Source of the DNA: Actinomycetota bacterium
Lineage (GTDB): Bacteria; Actinomycetota; Acidimicrobiia; Acidimicrobiales; Ilumatobacteraceae
Length of the DNA stretch: 64,000 nt
Reading direction: 5' to 3'
NCBI GenBank assembly: GCA_005790505.1
Contig: SXUP01000048.1
Span: 1-64,000, forward strand
Shown: one piece after another, positions 53,984 through 61,013 of the stretch
Layout of the letters: each line of letters starts with the position of its first letter
Position numbering within the stretch: position 1 is the first letter of the stretch
Translations under genes and position numbers: made by a program
The notes under the pieces: generated by a model
Told to the model about the DNA's origin: nothing
What the model saw: the letters and a program-made list of their open reading frames with translations, nothing else
Databases searched by the model: none

Positions 53984-54706
53984 CTAAAGCGCGGCATGGT
54001 CCACAAATCTTTGGGCGACTCCGACATCTCCAATTATCTCTACTTGCGTGAGCGGTAGTCGTCGCCACAGTGCTAACAACACATCGCTCGCCGCTCCTCG
54101 AATGGCACAGGTTCCTTTGGAGTGTTCTCCAAGCACGACGAATGCCCCTGAATCTGATTGCGTTATCGTCCACTCCCCGACCACATCAGTGCAATGAATA
54201 TGCACGCTTCCCCCGACGGCCAGCGCCCCTTTGCGCCCACGCGGCAAGAAATTTTCTAAAAACTCATCAATCCCGTCACTTGCCAATTCTGATTCGATGG
54301 CAACACCCAAATCAACGGCGTTGGCCGCATCCCAAGCGTGGACCGCAGTCTCGTGAGCCACACGACGTATCGCCCACGATGATCGCACTGGACCGGTCCA
54401 GGACCAGATCGTTGCTTCTGGATCAGCATTGTTAGCCACGCCGATAAGTTCTTGAAGACCTGCTGAATATGTCTTGATCAGTTCATCGTCCTCAGCACGT
54501 TTGACGGGAACTAACTTGTCAAAGCCCTGCACGCCGTCGCGCACAATTTGACAATGGGCATTATGCACGCGCGTCGTATGCCACACAAGATCAGAGATCG
54601 TCCATCCCGGACAAGAGGGCACGATTGAATCAAGCCGATCTTTGGCAACTTTTGCCAGTTCGTTTCCGTCGCGATCAAGAGCGTCTACAAAATCAGCTGT
54701 TTGCAT
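53984..54706 (-). CDS. Maleylpyruvate-isomerase-like mycothiol-dependent (MDMPI/DinB_2) protein
   Basis: The 240-residue protein has the DinB-like N-terminal four-helix bundle with metal histidines in DLVWHTTRVHN and VAHETAVHAWDAA, and CPGWTISDL. An SCP2-like C-terminal domain follows. Family members use mycothiol as cofactor or transfer target; the substrate is unknown. It lies 5 nt after the LLM oxidoreductase gene and is surely co-transcribed. Its stop is directly adjacent to the stop of the convergent RCC1 gene. Confidence 0.85.
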   Translation of the reverse strand: MQTADFVDALDRDGNELAKVAKDRLDSIVPSCPGWTISDLVWHTTRVHNAHCQIVRDGVQGFDKLVPVKRAEDDELIKTYSAGLQELIGVANNADPEATIWSWTGPVRSSWAIRRVAHETAVHAWDAANAVDLGVAIESELASDGIDEFLENFLPRGRKGALAVGGSVHIHCTDVVGEWTITQSDSGAFVVLGEHSKGTCAIRGAASDVLLALWRRLPLTQVEIIGDVGVAQRFVDHAAL

Positions 54707-54711
54707 CGGCT

Positions 54712-55602
54712 TTAAAGTGTCTTCGTGGCCTCATAAAGTTCTTTCCATTGCGCCAACGGAAGAACTCCTGGTGTGTCAGTGAGCACTTGCACGCAGACAT
54801 GGTTGGCACCAGCGTCAAGATGAGCCTTGATGCGGGCAACTACTTGTTCTGTTGATCCCCACCCCACGATGGCGTCCACGAGTGCGTCTGTTGGCCCATC
54901 AATATCTGCTTGCGTCCAACCCAAGCGCTTGAGATTGTTGGTGTAGTTGGGAAGACCCAAATATGTCTTCATATGTTGTCGGGCGATGTCACGAGCCTTG
55001 ACAGGGTCCGTCTCAAACACAACTGCAGTTTCAGGCGCCAACATTGCATCTGCCCCGATCGCCTGTCTCGCAACTGCAGTGTGCTCTACCGGCACAAAAT
55101 ATGGATGTGCGCCCATTGTGCGTTCGGCCGCCAACTTGAGCATCTTTGGGCCAAGTGCAGCCAACATGCGTCGTGGTTGCGTGCTTGGTTGAGATGCAAA
55201 ATACATGCCACGATCCATCGCGTCGAGATATTGCACCATCTTGGAATACGGTTTGTCATAGGAGTTGCCGTGAACCCCTTCGACCATTGGTTGATGACTG
55301 ACTCCGATTCCAAGAACAAATCTTTCCGGAAATGCCTCGGTCACCGTCTTCCATCCGGCCTGCATCGTCATTGCCGTTCGGGCATGCAAACTAGCGATGC
55401 CGGTTGCCAAAATAAGATTCTGCGTTGCCGATAAAAGCAGTGATGTTGATGCAAACGGTTCACGTCCGACAGCTTCTGGAACCCAAACTGTGCCAAATCC
55501 CATTTCTTCAATGCGCGCAACTGCAGATTGAGCGGTCTTCATGGGCTGCAGATCGAAATCAAAAGCCCATAGACCAACGCGTCCTAGATTCAAATTTGTC
55601 AT
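54712..55602 (-). CDS. LLM-class F420-dependent oxidoreductase (TIGR03620-like)
   Basis: The 296-residue TIM-barrel protein has GFGTVWVPEAVGREPFAS, LATGIASLHARTAMTMQAG and PERFVLGIGVSHQPMVEGVHG, which resembles the actinobacterial TIGR03620 group of F420-binding proteins. The substrate is unknown. TAGAAT lies at -12 to -7 of the ATG. The MDMPI gene follows in the same operon, so the pair links F420 and mycothiol biochemistry. Confidence 0.86.
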   Translation of the reverse strand: MTNLNLGRVGLWAFDFDLQPMKTAQSAVARIEEMGFGTVWVPEAVGREPFASTSLLLSATQNLILATGIASLHARTAMTMQAGWKTVTEAFPERFVLGIGVSHQPMVEGVHGNSYDKPYSKMVQYLDAMDRGMYFASQPSTQPRRMLAALGPKMLKLAAERTMGAHPYFVPVEHTAVARQAIGADAMLAPETAVVFETDPVKARDIARQHMKTYLGLPNYTNNLKRLGWTQADIDGPTDALVDAIVGWGSTEQVVARIKAHLDAGANHVCVQVLTDTPGVLPLAQWKELYEATKTL

Positions 55603-55608
55603 ATCGTC

Positions 55609-55614
55609 ATTCTA
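55609..55614 (-). promoter_or_regulatory. -10 element TAGAAT of the LLM-MDMPI operon
   Basis: TAGAAT lies exactly -12 to -7 from ATG 55602 on the minus strand, without a Shine-Dalgarno. Confidence 0.55.
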
Positions 55615-55660
55615 AAGCGTGACTCGATGATGAATTACAGTCAGGGCGATGGCTAATCGG

Positions 55661-56452
55661 TCATTGATTGCCTAACCAATCATCAATCAACCGTCGTGCG
55701 ATTGAAATGCCAGGTGGAATCATCGGCAATGCATCACGGCGATACCAGTTGGCGTCCATAATTTCAGTGGCGTCGCACACAATGTCTCCGTGGTCATAGC
55801 GGGCATGAAAACCAAGCATCAACGAATGCGGAAAAGGCCATGGCTGACTTGCTACATATCGCACGTCGGTCACGCCGATACCCACTTCTTCCAAAATCTC
55901 TCTGGTGACTGCCTGTTCGAGGTTTTCACCGGGCTCGACAAAACCCGCCAAACACGAGTACATCGGTATTTGCCATTGGACGCCTCGTGCCAACAAGGCT
56001 TCTTCGTCCATGCCATGACCGCGCGTCACAAGAGTGATGACAGCCGGAGCAAGACGCGGGAAAGCCATCAGTCGACACGACGGACAACTGAATGCTCTCT
56101 CGTAGTGACCGATTTGAGTAGGTGTTCCGCAGCGTCCACAAAATTGACTGGTGCGACCCCACTCCACGAGTTGTACAGCCCGCCCAGCGACTATCCACTC
56201 GGTGTGTGTCGCTCGACCATAAAACGTATGCAAATCAATCGCTGCTCCATCCGCAGGGTCTTGACCGCGGGGCACATCGACTCCCCAGCAGGCAGTATCG
56301 CCGTGCATCCCCAAAAAATGTGTGGTCCACCGCTCGTCAACGACGATGTCTTGCACCCACACAGCACTGCCCACGACATATATGTAACGATTGGCTTGCG
56401 CATCACTGCTGGGCTGCATCGTCGGGATAAAGTCAGTTTTGTGGGCAGCCAT
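55661..56452 (-). CDS. nudC: NADH pyrophosphatase NudC
   Basis: The protein has a zinc ribbon (FCGRCG ... FSCPSC), the LAPAVITLV strand and a Nudix box GFVEPGENLEQAVTREILEEVGI, followed by the NudC SQPWPFPHSLM motif. It splits NAD(H) to NMN(H) and AMP and may remove NAD caps from RNA. I prefer ATG 56452 (263 residues, normal length) because TACCGT lies at -15 to -10; ATG 56494 would add 14 residues and bring it within 3 bp of the thiolase start. Confidence 0.9.
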   Translation of the reverse strand: MAAHKTDFIPTMQPSSDAQANRYIYVVGSAVWVQDIVVDERWTTHFLGMHGDTACWGVDVPRGQDPADGAAIDLHTFYGRATHTEWIVAGRAVQLVEWGRTSQFCGRCGTPTQIGHYERAFSCPSCRLMAFPRLAPAVITLVTRGHGMDEEALLARGVQWQIPMYSCLAGFVEPGENLEQAVTREILEEVGIGVTDVRYVASQPWPFPHSLMLGFHARYDHGDIVCDATEIMDANWYRRDALPMIPPGISIARRLIDDWLGNQ

Positions 56453-56497
56453 TGCCCACTGACGGTAGTTGTCGGCGGTGCCAATAAGATGCATCGC

Positions 56498-57691
56498 ATG
56501 TCAACTTCTTCTTCATCTTCTGTCGTCATTGTCGATGCTCTTCGCACACCAGTTGGTCGCCGCGGGGGTGGCTTGGGATCGATGCATCCCGGAGACCTCC
56601 TGGGATTGGCACAAAAAGCCTTGGTCGATCGCACTGGTCTCGATCCGAGTCTTGTGGAGCAAGTTGTGGGTGGTTGTGTCAGCCAAGTCGGAGAACAGAG
56701 TTTCAATATCACCAGAACCGCGTGGTTGGCAGCGGGTTTACCTTTGACAACTGCTGCCACAACACTTGACACCCAGTGCGGATCATCTCAGCAGGCAACC
56801 AACGTCGCAACTTCGATGCTGGGCTCTGGTGTAGTCGACATTGCAATTGCCTGCGGGGTCGAAGTCATGACCCGTATTCCGATCGGCATCAACTCCAGCA
56901 AAAAACTTGGTCTCGGTGTGCCGATTCCCAAGTCATATTTTTCACAATACGAATTCACCTCTCAATTCGAAGGCGCCGAGCGCATCGCAGAACTGTATAA
57001 CATCACCCGCCAAGACACAGATGAACTTGCCTTGTCATCTCAGCAGCGTGCCGCGCGCGCCTGGGATCAAGGACACTTCGACGGACAATGGATTCCTGTT
57101 ACGGCCCCAGACCTAGATGAAGAAGGCAAGCCAACCGGCACAACGCACACAGTTCTGCGCGACGAAGGCATCCGCGAAAGTTCACTTGAATCGCTTGCCA
57201 AACTCAAGCCCGTTGCTCGTGAAAACGGTGTCCACACTGCGGGCAACTCCTCACAGATTTCTGACGGAGCCGCTGCGATTCTGATGATGACAGAAAGCAA
57301 GGCATCAAAACTCGGCTTCACCCCTCGCGCCCGCGTTGTAGACACATGTCTCGTTGGAGTAGATCCAATTCTGATGTTGACAGGTCCGATAGAAGCGACA
57401 AAACGATTGCTTGAGCGCAATAACTTGAGCATTGACGACATTGACACGTTTGAGATCAATGAAGCATTTGCCTCGGTTGTGTTGGGGTGGGCACGTGCTA
57501 CCGGTGCCGACCTTGAAAAAACGAATCCAAATGGAGGTGCAATCGCCTTAGGTCATCCACTTGGCTGCACTGGATCCTTTCTAATAACAAAAGCTCTCTA
57601 CGAACTTGAGCGCATCGGCGGAAGATACGCCCTTATCTCGATGTGTTGTGGTGGCGGACTCGGCACCGGAACACTTATCGAACGCATCTAG
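56498..57691 (+). CDS. Acetyl-CoA C-acyltransferase (thiolase)
   Basis: The 397-residue protein has the active-site cysteine in DTQCGSSQQATN, the histidine in NGGAIALGHPLGCTGS and the second cysteine in MCCGGGLGTG. It cleaves 3-ketoacyl-CoA, ending beta-oxidation, or condenses acetyl-CoA. ATG 56498 has TAAGAT at -13 to -8, which marks it as the start; a far longer open frame upstream to 55790 only shadows nudC. The nuclease gene follows in the same frame. Confidence 0.93.
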   Translation: MSTSSSSSVVIVDALRTPVGRRGGGLGSMHPGDLLGLAQKALVDRTGLDPSLVEQVVGGCVSQVGEQSFNITRTAWLAAGLPLTTAATTLDTQCGSSQQATNVATSMLGSGVVDIAIACGVEVMTRIPIGINSSKKLGLGVPIPKSYFSQYEFTSQFEGAERIAELYNITRQDTDELALSSQQRAARAWDQGHFDGQWIPVTAPDLDEEGKPTGTTHTVLRDEGIRESSLESLAKLKPVARENGVHTAGNSSQISDGAAAILMMTESKASKLGFTPRARVVDTCLVGVDPILMLTGPIEATKRLLERNNLSIDDIDTFEINEAFASVVLGWARATGADLEKTNPNGGAIALGHPLGCTGSFLITKALYELERIGGRYALISMCCGGGLGTGTLIERI

Positions 57692-57754
57692 GTCAGGGCG
57701 GACAACACGAATCTTTCTCGAACATCGGCTCGGTCATATTTCTGTGTACTCATA

Positions 57755-58216
57755 TTGTTGGGCAGTGCATGTAGTTCTGGCACCAAAACTTCGACCCGAT
57801 CGAGTGCGAGTGTCACCGTAGATCGTGTCGTTGACGGTGACACATTGGTCTTGATTATTGATGGGAAGAAAGAAAAAGTACGTCTGATTGGCATTGACAC
57901 ACCAGAAACCGTCAAGCCAAACACACCTGTTCAGTGTTATGGCCTCGAGGCATCACTGGCTTTAAAGGCAATGTTGCCTGCTGGCACCAAAGTTCGCATT
58001 GAGCGAGACGAAGAAGCACGCGACAGATACCAGCGGCTGCTGCTATATGTTTATCGCCAAGCAGACGATGTCTTTGTCAACTTGCAGCTAGTTCAACAAG
58101 GTTTCGCCCGCATAATGTCGATCGCCCCCAACACTGCCCACGCACCGTATTTTGCTACCGCTGCCAACGCTGCCAACGCAGCCGCAATAGGTCTTTGGGG
58201 AGCATGCCCCCGATAG
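57755..58216 (+). CDS. Thermonuclease-family lipoprotein (SNase), start codon unclear
   Basis: The protein is a staphylococcal-nuclease-like OB-fold: VVDGDTLVL, RLIGIDTPE (catalytic Arg and Glu region) and RDRYQRLLLYVY with the second arginine. It degrades DNA or RNA outside the cell. Just before the fold stands LGSACSSG, a lipobox. The frame upstream of TTG 57755 continues as a good signal peptide (SRTSARSYFCVLILLGSAC) to the thiolase stop at 57691, but holds no ATG, GTG or TTG. The true start is therefore unresolved. Confidence 0.75.
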   Translation: MLGSACSSGTKTSTRSSASVTVDRVVDGDTLVLIIDGKKEKVRLIGIDTPETVKPNTPVQCYGLEASLALKAMLPAGTKVRIERDEEARDRYQRLLLYVYRQADDVFVNLQLVQQGFARIMSIAPNTAHAPYFATAANAANAAAIGLWGACPR

Positions 58217-58219
58217 CGT
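58214..58219 (+). promoter_or_regulatory. -10 element TAGCGT of the ChbG-like gene, overlapping the SNase stop codon
   Basis: TAGCGT lies exactly -12 to -7 from ATG 58226. Its first three bases are the TAG stop codon of the nuclease gene. Confidence 0.45.
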
Positions 58220-58225
58220 TCAAGC

Positions 58226-59086
58226 ATGGCATCTAAAGGCGGGTCACACTCTCCCACGCTGAACTCCCTACTTGGCTATGACGATGACAAGTGCCTTGTC
58301 ATCTTGAGTTGTGATGATTTGGGCTCATGTCACGCTGCTAATGAGGGCGTTTATATGGCGCTTCGCAAAGGCATCGCAACTTGTGCATCTTTGATGGTTC
58401 CAGCACCATGGGCTAAGCATGCCGCCCAGCAATATCGCGGCGAAGACATCGGCGTTCATCTCACACTGAATGCTGAACATGCCAATTATCGATGGGGTCC
58501 GATCACCCATGCCCCAAGTTTGTTGTCCGGCGAAGGTGGATTTCCGCGCACAGTCACAGATCTATGGGAACATGCCGACAGCGACGAAGTCCTGCGAGAG
58601 TGTCGTGCCCAAATTGAGCGAGCACTCGCCTGGGGAATCGATGTGACGCACCTTGCTCCACACTTGAGCGTGATCACTTTACGACCAGAATTTTTTGATA
58701 TTTATCTTGAACTAGCGGTCGAATTTTCTCTGCCGATTCGTCTGCCTTCTACCGTTTCCTCAGAACAAGCAGGATTCCCGTTTAGAGACCTCGCTTCTCA
58801 AGAAAACATCTTGTTCCCTGATCATTTCGACCATGACTGGCGTGCCGGCAGCCGCGAGCGCGTAGTGGATGCCATTTTGCAACTTCAACCAGGCGTCACC
58901 GAGATTCACATCCAGCCCGCAATCAACACTCCAGAGGTTCAAGCACTCGGGGAAACAGCAGTTGGATGGGTGGATGACCTTGCCCTTGTAACCACCGACT
59001 CAGAATTTATTTCACTCGTGAAAAAAAGCGGGGCAACGCTGATCGGGTATCGCGAACTCAGGAGCGCGATGCGAGCCGCGCGATAA
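58226..59086 (+). CDS. ChbG/HpnK-family (YdjC) carbohydrate deacetylase-like protein
   Basis: The 286-residue protein has the family start VILSCDDLGSCHAANEGVY with paired aspartates, DIGVHLTLNAEH with a metal histidine, and VTHLAPHLSV. In most relatives the last motif reads THxDSHxH; here the Asp is Ala, while the histidines remain. Family members remove N-acetyl groups from oligosaccharides or glycolipids. The substrate is unknown. The 3' end overlaps the SCP2-like gene by 29 bp. Confidence 0.8.
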   Translation: MASKGGSHSPTLNSLLGYDDDKCLVILSCDDLGSCHAANEGVYMALRKGIATCASLMVPAPWAKHAAQQYRGEDIGVHLTLNAEHANYRWGPITHAPSLLSGEGGFPRTVTDLWEHADSDEVLRECRAQIERALAWGIDVTHLAPHLSVITLRPEFFDIYLELAVEFSLPIRLPSTVSSEQAGFPFRDLASQENILFPDHFDHDWRAGSRERVVDAILQLQPGVTEIHIQPAINTPEVQALGETAVGWVDDLALVTTDSEFISLVKKSGATLIGYRELRSAMRAAR

Positions 59087-59288
59087 CAGCCTCAGCCTCA
59101 CCGCTTGACAGCACCCCAAACAAGACACCCGTGCGGCCCTGTGCTTTTAATTTGCCCGTCATAAACGCCAGCGAGGGATTTAGCGCCGCATCCTTGGCCG
59201 CAATTCGCAAGACGACATCAGCATCGTCGGGTCCATGGACAACTTCATCTGTCTTTGAGAAAATCACCCTGTACTGAACTGTGTGCAC
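59058..59288 (-). CDS. Short SCP2-like sterol-carrier domain protein
   Basis: The 76-residue protein matches the C-terminal two thirds of SCP2 domains: DADVVLRIAAKDAALNPSLAFMTGKLKAQGRTG. SCP2 domains bind lipids or acyl-CoAs. At 76 residues it is shorter than the usual 100-130, so the N-terminal strand and helix may be missing. The start is GTG 59288, 2 nt after the mca stop, so it is co-transcribed with mca. The end overlaps the ChbG-like gene. Confidence 0.7.
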   Translation of the reverse strand: MHTVQYRVIFSKTDEVVHGPDDADVVLRIAAKDAALNPSLAFMTGKLKAQGRTGVLFGVLSSGEAEAVIARLASRS

Positions 59289-59290
59289 AA

Positions 59291-60235
59291 CTATTGCCTA
59301 ATTTCGAACAGATCGGTTTTGCGAATACCCGCAAACAGATCGTCCTCCAGAGCGCCGTCATCAGGCAACGGCACAGATGAAACACCCAACACCCAATCTT
59401 CCCACGGATACAGGTCCGCCATTTCTTGATCATCAAGCCCAAACCACCATTTGGCCGTTGGATCGACCTGAGTTGCATGCGCGCGCAGTGAAGCACTTCG
59501 CACGCCGAGATACTTTGATATCTCGAGTCGAGTGGTAATGCGGTGGTCTTGTGAAGGGCGACTCAACCATTTTTCGTCGTAGGGAGACTCGCCAAGTTTT
59601 GCGATCATGGCATGATGGACTGCCATCAATCGTTCTTTTGACCACACGCTGAAATACATTTTTTGTGGCTGCCATGGTTCGCCCAACTCTGGATACCAGC
59701 TGAAATCACCAGCACGTTGGAATGCCAACATGCTGATGTCATGAACTTTGAGGTGATCAGGATGTGGGTATCCGGTTTGGTCGTCGTTGTAAGTAAGAAT
59801 TACCTGTGGTTTTTCCAACCGAATAATCCGCACCAGTCGGCCTACTGCTTCATCAATTTGGGCCATATGAAAACACTCTGGATTGTTGTTGGCGTCGCTA
59901 TCTGCCATTCCTGAATCCCGGTATCCCAACATGTGAAGAGCATCAAACCCAATCACATCACAAGAATTCTGCAGTTCAATTGCCCGAATCGGCCCCATCA
60001 AAAGCCGTTCTTGCTCTGGGGTCAGTCCAAAAAATGGCTGACCTGGTTCACGCAGCAAAGGATTATTCAGGTCGCCCTCTTCACCACCAGTGCAACAAAC
60101 TAAAACTGTCCTCACACCCTCGGCGAAATAACTGGCCACGGTTGGAGCCCCCTTGCTCGCCTCGTCATCAGGATGAGCATGCACTGTCAGCAGGCAGAGT
60201 CGATCCTGCTCTGCAGACAGAGGAGGGATGGACAT
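59291..60235 (-). CDS. mca: Mycothiol S-conjugate amidase-like PIG-L deacetylase
   Basis: The 314-residue protein has the Mca-type zinc motif TVHAHPDDEASKGAPT, CTGGEEGDLNNP and YPHPDHLKVHD. Mca cleaves mycothiol conjugates of electrophiles and antibiotics so that mercapturic acids can be exported. This supports a mycothiol-using host. TAACCT lies at -12 to -7 of the ATG. The SCP2-like gene follows in the same operon. Confidence 0.88.
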   Translation of the reverse strand: MSIPPLSAEQDRLCLLTVHAHPDDEASKGAPTVASYFAEGVRTVLVCCTGGEEGDLNNPLLREPGQPFFGLTPEQERLLMGPIRAIELQNSCDVIGFDALHMLGYRDSGMADSDANNNPECFHMAQIDEAVGRLVRIIRLEKPQVILTYNDDQTGYPHPDHLKVHDISMLAFQRAGDFSWYPELGEPWQPQKMYFSVWSKERLMAVHHAMIAKLGESPYDEKWLSRPSQDHRITTRLEISKYLGVRSASLRAHATQVDPTAKWWFGLDDQEMADLYPWEDWVLGVSSVPLPDDGALEDDLFAGIRKTDLFEIRQ

Positions 60236-60241
60236 AACGAC

Positions 60242-60247
60242 AGGTTA
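60242..60247 (-). promoter_or_regulatory. -10 element TAACCT of leaderless mca
   Basis: TAACCT lies exactly -12 to -7 from ATG 60235 on the minus strand, without a Shine-Dalgarno. Confidence 0.5.
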
Positions 60248-60302
60248 GTAAAAATCCACTGATTGCCACCGACTTAGAACCGAGTGAATAGTCTGAGAGG
60301 AT

Positions 60303-60923
60303 ATGAGTCGTCCTCGAAGCGTTTTGATCATTTGTGTTGCCGTGCTGGCTATTGGACTTGCGGGTTGCTCTCGCAACGACGGGCGCGACATGAAAGCACC
60401 CCTCATCAATCAAAACGAATCCATCGCCATCGTCACCACTGCGCCGGCTGCGCCGACTACTGCAGAGGGTGATGATCTTGCGACATCAGCGATGACACTT
60501 TTGGTGCCCTGGGAGCCTGATGACGAAATCGACATTTCTTTTACATGCGACGGGGTCAACTCATCACCCGCCCTAACTTGGTCGGGTATTGACCCAACGG
60601 TCGGAGCGCTTGCTCTCGTTCTGTCAGATGATGATGCGCCAAACTATTTGCACTGGGTTGTCGCCAATATTGCGCCCACTACGGGGGGCTTCGTCGCAGG
60701 TGGCGCCAGCCCTGAATCAGTGGTCGCCAAAAATTCGGGCGGTGTCGTTGGCTACACGGGGCCTTGTCCACCAAAGGGCACAGTTCATTCCTACGCCCTG
60801 ACTCTTTACGCTTTGGACCAAATGCTCAAAGTCCAACCTGGAGACGATGCAATTACTTTGCGCAATCTGATTGAAGAAGCAAGCACTGACCTAGCGGTCA
60901 GTACCTTCACATATCAGCGATAA
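60303..60923 (+). CDS. YbhB/YbcL-family (PEBP-like) lipoprotein
   Basis: The 206-residue precursor has a signal peptide with lipobox GLAGC near residue 22 and a threonine/alanine linker. A phosphatidylethanolamine-binding-protein fold follows: DDDAPNYLHWVVANI, GYTGPCPPKGTVHSYALTLYALD. It probably binds a small anionic ligand at the cell surface; the function is unknown. TAGTCT lies at -14 to -9 and a GAGAGGAT stretch could serve as ribosome-binding site. Confidence 0.85.
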   Translation: MSRPRSVLIICVAVLAIGLAGCSRNDGRDMKAPLINQNESIAIVTTAPAAPTTAEGDDLATSAMTLLVPWEPDDEIDISFTCDGVNSSPALTWSGIDPTVGALALVLSDDDAPNYLHWVVANIAPTTGGFVAGGASPESVVAKNSGGVVGYTGPCPPKGTVHSYALTLYALDQMLKVQPGDDAITLRNLIEEASTDLAVSTFTYQR

Positions 60924-61013
60924 GGCGTTCACACTACGGGGTTGTGCCACCGCCGAGGGTGGGCAATCTGAGAGACTGAGAGCATCAAGGAAAATTCAGA
61001 CGACATCGCTTCG

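Noticed and set aside
55790-56497. A 700-bp in-frame extension ahead of the thiolase
   Set aside because: It runs antisense through nudC, has no thiolase homology, and the -10 element and conserved N-terminus place the start at 56498.
58150-58190. Short gctgccaac repeats near the end of the nuclease gene
   Set aside because: They cover only two to three 9-bp units in an alanine-rich helix, within normal coding low complexity.
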